64,000 bases of DNA from Rhynchopus euleeides (Eukaryota > Euglenozoa > Diplonemea > Diplonemida > Diplonemidae): positions 1,860,001-1,924,000 of the forward strand of contig OY723238.1 in assembly GCA_963210315.1 (NCBI GenBank), written 5' to 3'. Positions 59,565 through 64,000 of this stretch are shown in pieces. The notes under the pieces are model-generated. The model ran no database searches, was not told the origin of the DNA, and saw only the letters and a program-made list of their open reading frames with translations. The first letter of the stretch is position 1; every line of letters begins with the position of its first letter. The translations under genes were made by a program, and so were the position numbers.

Positions 59565-60713
59565 ATGGAAGTGTCAGTGCGTCATGTGGAGAGCGGGCGG
59601 AGCTGTGTCGTCGGTGTTGCGGATGGCGGGACCGTGCTCAGCCTGAAGGCGGATGCGGTCAAGGAGATGTTCGCGGGTTCCATCATCGCAGACCGGGAGG
59701 CTGCAGGGCTGGCGGCACGCATCGAAGGGTGTGACGAGGACCTGGACGATGCAGAGCGCGTCGCCAACACGGGTCTCGAGGTTGGGGATCCTGTCCAGCT
59801 CGTCCGCAGGTGGCCACACGTCAACGCTCCTGCTGTCTACAACCCTCGGGTGTCCCATGGGGAGGCTGTAGGGGTCGAGTGCATCACACTGTCGAGGTGT
59901 GGCACCCTGTGTTCAGTGGGGTACAGCAAAGGACACATCACTGTGTTTGACACCACGACTGCTGGTGTGGTGGCGCACCTCACACATGGGGAGAGCGACA
60001 TTCGTCACACTGCATTCTCAGTCTGTGGGACGCGGCTGGCAACGTGCTCAGGGGACAACACCATCTGCGTGTGGCTGACAGCAACGTGGGAACAGGTGTG
60101 GTGTCTGGAGGAGCACGAGACAGACGTGTATAGTGCAGGGTGGACACACTGTGGACGTCTCGTGTCGGGTGACGGAGACGGGGAGGTGTGCGTGTGGGAC
60201 TTGGAGGGCACACCAAGTGCCACAGTGCTGGAGGGGCACAGCGATTGGGTGCATGCCATTGCAGTGTCAACTACGAGGATCTTTACTAGTTCAGAGGACA
60301 GCACAATCCGTGTGTATGACATCAGCACCCTCACCCACACCGATACCCTGTCTGAGCACACAGAACCTGTGTACAACATTGCCCTGACTCAGGACGAGCA
60401 ACACCTGGTGTCGTGCTCTAATGACAAGTCACTGAAGGCGTGGTGCACAACCACCCTCACCTGCATCCGTACTGTCACGTTCTCTGTTGCCCCGTTCCTG
60501 CTTGCGGTGTCACAGCCAGGTGACGTTGTGGCAGTTTCCTTTTATGACCATATCAAGTTGTACAGCCTCAGCACCTTGGAGTGCTTGGGACAAGTGGAGT
60601 CAAAGGGTGAAGGTGTTGCACTCAGCCCGTGTGGGAGGTGGGTCTTCACATCAAGCAACCCTTCTGTGAATGTGTGTGCTGCGTGTGACGTTCCGGGTGA
60701 GGGCAGCACTTAG
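59565..60713 (+). CDS. Ubiquitin-like/WD40 propeller protein, copy 7
   Basis: 382 residues. It shares the expanded linker with copy 6. It is the most diverged in blade 4 (FTSSEDSTIRVYD for FTGSDDKTIRVYD). Other variable segments are GYSKGHI, ESDIRHTAF, SGDNTICVW, HETDVYSAG, GDGDGEV, GHSDWVHAI and SEHTEPVYN. It lies 311 bp after copy 6 and is followed by the shared downstream block. Confidence 0.88.
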   Translation: MEVSVRHVESGRSCVVGVADGGTVLSLKADAVKEMFAGSIIADREAAGLAARIEGCDEDLDDAERVANTGLEVGDPVQLVRRWPHVNAPAVYNPRVSHGEAVGVECITLSRCGTLCSVGYSKGHITVFDTTTAGVVAHLTHGESDIRHTAFSVCGTRLATCSGDNTICVWLTATWEQVWCLEEHETDVYSAGWTHCGRLVSGDGDGEVCVWDLEGTPSATVLEGHSDWVHAIAVSTTRIFTSSEDSTIRVYDISTLTHTDTLSEHTEPVYNIALTQDEQHLVSCSNDKSLKAWCTTTLTCIRTVTFSVAPFLLAVSQPGDVVAVSFYDHIKLYSLSTLECLGQVESKGEGVALSPCGRWVFTSSNPSVNVCAACDVPGEGST

Positions 60714-60952
60714 GCAACCTCTTCTGCTTGTGTGCTTGCGGTGCACTGCCTTGCTCGTTGCCTCCCAGCACAGCGCCTCCTGACCCTGCTGGTTGGAGGC
60801 AGCGTGCACTGCATCTGAGATGCGACTGCTCAGGATGACACAGTGCTTCCAGACAGCCTCTGCCCCCACCCTCCCAAGCCCCTCCAACCACACTGCCCCT
60901 TGATCCTTCTGTAGGCCACATCACGCCCCTGTTGCACACCAACGCAGCACCT

Positions 60953-61023
60953 TCACCCATGTCAGAAGAGCACGTCTGTGCGTGAGGGCCGCGGGGTTCT
61001 CGTTGAGGGGAAGAGAGGGGAAG
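60953..61023 (+). pseudogene. Orphan leader block of a lost WD40 copy
   Basis: The leader block is intact up to GAAGAGAGGGGAAG, then breaks exactly where GATGGAAGTG should begin. An eighth copy probably once followed copy 7. Confidence 0.65.
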
Positions 61024-61181
61024 TAACAGTGGTATCCCACCCCTGTTGCGACAAGCATAACTTCAAAGTTCTGCAGGAATTTACACTTTCTTGAACCTTG
61101 ATGCCAAGACAGAGGTAGTATCCCGCCCCCTTTGCACTCCCTCCACTCCTGATGGCACTGCCCCCCCCTCCCCTCGCCATA

Positions 61182-61733
61182 CTGGCGAAACGATTCGCAT
61201 GCGATAATTATTATCGCATGATTATCGCATGCGATAATGATGCGATATCATAGTGGGTATTTGGGAGGGGCGTGTACGTCTCCGTCAAGAGAGGTGGGGC
61301 CGTGGAGGGGTCCCCCGCCACCTCCAGCGTGTGTCCGGTGGGCACTCCAGCACAACGCGTATACGGGCATAGGGGCTGAAGAAGCCGTCGATCGCCGCAG
61401 GGATCCTCAGCACTGCGTCAGGCAAGAGTGTGTCACGTGGGCCCGGTCGGAGGTGGGCGGGTTGGGTGTGTTGAGGCAAGGCGAGAGCAGAGTCGGAGGG
61501 TTCTGAGGGCCCCGCCCAGGGTCCCTGCACACTTGGATGACTCAAGTGTCATACACCGGGTCCCTCCCCTGGTGATCCACCGACAGCAAAGGGAACCCGA
61601 ACCGCTCGAGAAGCCGTACGTTGAATCACATTATCGCATGCGATAATCATGCGATAATGCGAATCGTTTTGCGATAATCTGCCGCCAGAGCCGCAATTCC
61701 GGTTTTGTGCGAAAATGCGAATCGTTTCGCCAG
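61182..61733. mobile_element. TA-flanked MITE with GCATGCGATAAT repeats
   Basis: 552 bp. Ends CTGGCGAAACGATTCGCAT and the inverse, flanked by TA (61180-61181, 61734-61735). Subterminal GCATGCGATAAT palindromes occur several times at both sides (61199-61247, 61628-61660). No coding capacity. It lies about 120 bp before the start of the EGF-repeat gene. Confidence 0.85.
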
Positions 61734-61852
61734 TATGCGGCGCCCCCCCCCCCCACACACACACACACACAGGCACGCATCCTCCCCCACACCACCGCTA
61801 CACCTGCAGGGGCGGGCACGCTCTGCCACGATACGCCGTGCTGGCGCCACGC

Positions 61853-64000
61853 ATGGTGCGACGAGGGGGTGCGCCAGCAGCGCCTGCTGCCATGGGGTGG
61901 CGGGCGCGTCTCCCGCCGCAGCTGTGGGGCTTTGTGCGGCTGCGTGTGGTGGTGCTGGCTGCCGTGCTGGCATGCTGCGATCATCCTGCGTTGCGTCCCC
62001 TGCCGTGGGGGGAGGCGGGTGCGCCGCCTGCGGATCTGTGTCGTTCCACGCCGCAGGGGACGTCTTGCGACTGCAAAAGAATGCCGCTGGCCAAGCGGTG
62101 TCAAGGCTCGACCCTTTCCTGCCCTGACGACGTGCCCTGCAGCGTGTCGTGCGACAGCTGTGCCGACACCACGGTGGCCTGCCCCGAGTGGGGCGAATGC
62201 AGCATCGCGTGCACCGCATGCGACATGCTCCGCGTTCAGTGCCCCCCGCAGCGCACATCGCCCTGCGTCGTGTCCTGCAGCAGCTGCAAGAACGTCACCT
62301 TCGACCCGCCCCCTTCCGCCACGCGCATCGAGCTGCGGTGCCTGGGGGGGCAGGCCTGCGATGACGCCACGCTATCTAACTTCTACGGCAACGCTGCGGC
62401 ACAGCCGGAATGCGCAGCCCCGCCACCTGCAGCGGGGCTGGGCAACGCGACAGCCTTCGCAGCCTGCCCGGGGCCGTGGCCCCACGGCGTGTCCTGCGTG
62501 GATGCATGCGAGGGCAACACCTACACCTGCACGGGCGGCACCTGGCAGCCTGCGCAGGCAGCACAGTGCGGCACAGACCCCAGCGGCTGCGGCGGCGACG
62601 CCACCAACCACAGGCTGCTGCGCGAGGGGCAGGAGTGCCAGTGCCTCGGCATCGCCCTGCAGCGCACCAGCGACGTGTCGCAATGCGCCGCGCAGTGCGC
62701 CCTCACCCCCGGGTGCAAGTTCTTCTCCTTCGACAGCGCCACCCGCCTGTGCACATGGAAGCAGACGCAGGACTCCGCATGCCCTGAGGGTTTTGCCCCC
62801 TCCGCCACATCCTTCTACGAGCCCATCGTCCCCACGCTGCCCTGCAGCGGCAACGGCGTGTGCACACCCACAGGGTGCCTCTGCGCCGCCTCCTCGGAGC
62901 AGGGCTACTGGGCGGGGCGGCACTGCGACAGGTGTGCCCCAGGGCACGCCACCCACGACTGCACGGTGGCCTGCTCGGGCGGGGCCTGCTCCCCCTGCGG
63001 CGGGCGCGGGTGGTGCAACGAGGGCACCGCTGGCGACGGGTCGTGCCTCTGCGGCGACGGGTGGGCAGTGCCGTCGTGCACCGAGTGTGCGGAGCACCGC
63101 TTCGGGTTAGACTGCAGGGGGCGCTGCCCCGTCAACGCCATCGGCGTGGTCTGCAGCAACCACGGCGTGTGCTCCGAGGGCCGCACCGGCACCGGCGCCT
63201 GCACCTGCAACCTCGGGTGGGCCCCGCCCCTCTGCGACGTGTGCGACTCCACCCACTGGGGGGGCGACTGCAGCGGCACCTGCCCAGGCGGGGGCACCTG
63301 CTCGGGGCACGGCGCCTGCGACAACAGCACTGGCGCCTGCACATGCGAGCCCAGATGGGGCGGGTCGCAGTGCGAGCTGCCCTGCTCTTGCAATGGCAAC
63401 GGGCAGTGCGTCGCCTCCGACCCCCCCTGCCAATGCGACGTGGGCTACGCCCTGCCCGACTGCGCCGTGTGCGAGGACGGCTACGCTGGGGCAGACTGCG
63501 CCACGCTGTGCCCCGGTGCCCCCAGCAACCCATGCGGGGGCCACGGCGTCTGCGACGCCGCCACAGCACAGTGCAGGTGCCACGCGGGGTGGCACGACGT
63601 CCCTGCAGGCCCCTGCTCCGAGGCCTGCCCCCTCGGCCCCAACGCCCTCGTCTGCAGCGGGCACGGCGCATGCGACGGCCCGTCGACCGGCTTCAACTGC
63701 ACCTGCGACACACCCTGGCAGGGGGACGACTGCAACCTCTGCGAGGACGGCCTGTCGGGCGACCTCTGCGACAAGGAGTGCCCTGTGGGCCCTGTCGGGC
63801 CCAACACCACCGCGGTGTGCTCGGGGCGGGGCCACTGCGTCGACGGCGAGTGCCACTGCACGGCGGGCTGCGGCGCGGCATGCCACAGCGACAACTGCAC
63901 GTCGACCTGCCCCTCCCCAGAGCTGTACGACACATCATGCACAGGGCTCTGCCCGGGCTACCCGCAGGGGGAGATCTGCGCCGGGCACGGCGTCTGCAGC
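61853..64000 (+). CDS. Secreted PAN/EGF-repeat protein (cut by window end)
   Basis: Open from ATG 61853, or ATG 61892, to the last base (716 codons so far). A hydrophobic signal sequence (FVRLRVVVLAAVLACC) follows an arginine-rich start. Then comes a Cys-rich region with paired C-x2-C, a PAN/apple-like segment at about residues 255-320 (SQCAAQCALTPGCKFFSF), and from about residue 340 a chain of EGF-like repeats. Typical units are CSNHGVCSEG, CTCNLGW, CSGHGACDNSTGACTC and CSGRGHCVDGECHC. Such proteins are extracellular or cell-surface adhesion or recognition molecules. Acceptor-like CACACAG (61772) and CTGCAG (61809) lie upstream. A membrane anchor, if any, would be beyond the window. Confidence 0.82.
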   Translation, partial: MVRRGGAPAAPAAMGWRARLPPQLWGFVRLRVVVLAAVLACCDHPALRPLPWGEAGAPPADLCRSTPQGTSCDCKRMPLAKRCQGSTLSCPDDVPCSVSCDSCADTTVACPEWGECSIACTACDMLRVQCPPQRTSPCVVSCSSCKNVTFDPPPSATRIELRCLGGQACDDATLSNFYGNAAAQPECAAPPPAAGLGNATAFAACPGPWPHGVSCVDACEGNTYTCTGGTWQPAQAAQCGTDPSGCGGDATNHRLLREGQECQCLGIALQRTSDVSQCAAQCALTPGCKFFSFDSATRLCTWKQTQDSACPEGFAPSATSFYEPIVPTLPCSGNGVCTPTGCLCAASSEQGYWAGRHCDRCAPGHATHDCTVACSGGACSPCGGRGWCNEGTAGDGSCLCGDGWAVPSCTECAEHRFGLDCRGRCPVNAIGVVCSNHGVCSEGRTGTGACTCNLGWAPPLCDVCDSTHWGGDCSGTCPGGGTCSGHGACDNSTGACTCEPRWGGSQCELPCSCNGNGQCVASDPPCQCDVGYALPDCAVCEDGYAGADCATLCPGAPSNPCGGHGVCDAATAQCRCHAGWHDVPAGPCSEACPLGPNALVCSGHGACDGPSTGFNCTCDTPWQGDDCNLCEDGLSGDLCDKECPVGPVGPNTTAVCSGRGHCVDGECHCTAGCGAACHSDNCTSTCPSPELYDTSCTGLCPGYPQGEICAGHGVCS

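Noticed and set aside
61707..63110. 467-codon ORF overlapping the EGF gene
   Set aside because: It is a different frame, rich in Ala/Pro/Arg without motifs. The frame starting at 61853 has the signal sequence and ordered EGF cysteines and is open to the window end.

Overview
The window reads as nuclear DNA of a GC-rich, repeat-laden protist, not of a bacterium. Signs are GT-AG introns (one confirmed by exact phase across three exons), non-LTR retrotransposons, several cut-and-paste transposon families with target-site duplications, long poly-C/poly-G and (CA)n tracts, and genes without bacterial ribosome-binding sites. Pyrimidine-rich tracts ending in AG directly before start codons, and same-strand arrays of similar genes, would suit a trans-splicing euglenozoan such as a diplonemid. 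That assignment is an inference; no spliced leader or rRNA is in view.

Layout. (1) 1-9.7 kb: a foldback transposon, then WD40 gene copies 1-3 with a broken LST8 gene between them, then a second foldback copy. (2) 9.7-13.5 kb: a transposon with CACGGCGCTGAAGTAA ends, split by a younger 2.4 kb element with a 6-bp target duplication. (3) 14.1-18.6 kb, minus strand: one 1493-codon ORF that joins a ubiquitin-specific protease to a DDE transposase. (4) 19.7-20.3 kb: first exon of a membrane-anchored protein. (5) 21.3-23.9 kb: WD40 copies 4 and 5. (6) 24.2-40.6 kb: a host gene of three exons whose first intron (13.8 kb) holds a 5'-truncated LINE and a full-length 8.7 kb LINE, both tied to (CA)n tracts. 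The LINE encodes a coiled-coil ORF1 and an ORF2 with OTU, endonuclease, reverse transcriptase and RNase H domains. (7) 41.9-42.8 kb: a multi-pass membrane protein. (8) 43.5-57.7 kb: mainly transposons and hairpin repeats, including two hAT elements sharing one target duplication, a third foldback copy and a 3.3 kb relative of the 9.7 kb element. (9) 58.1-60.7 kb: WD40 copies 6 and 7. (10) 61.9 kb to the right edge: a secreted PAN/EGF-repeat protein, cut by the window end.

Two themes stand out. First, seven near-identical paralogs combine a ubiquitin-like N-terminus with a seven-bladed WD40 propeller. Their differences are concentrated at the same few positions in every blade, and at least one copy is a mosaic of the others: the pattern expected of a diversified recognition repertoire. 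Second, two unrelated transposons carry deubiquitinase domains (USP in one, OTU in the other), which hints that ubiquitin signalling matters in the contest between mobile DNA and this host. Both ideas are inferences from sequence pattern.
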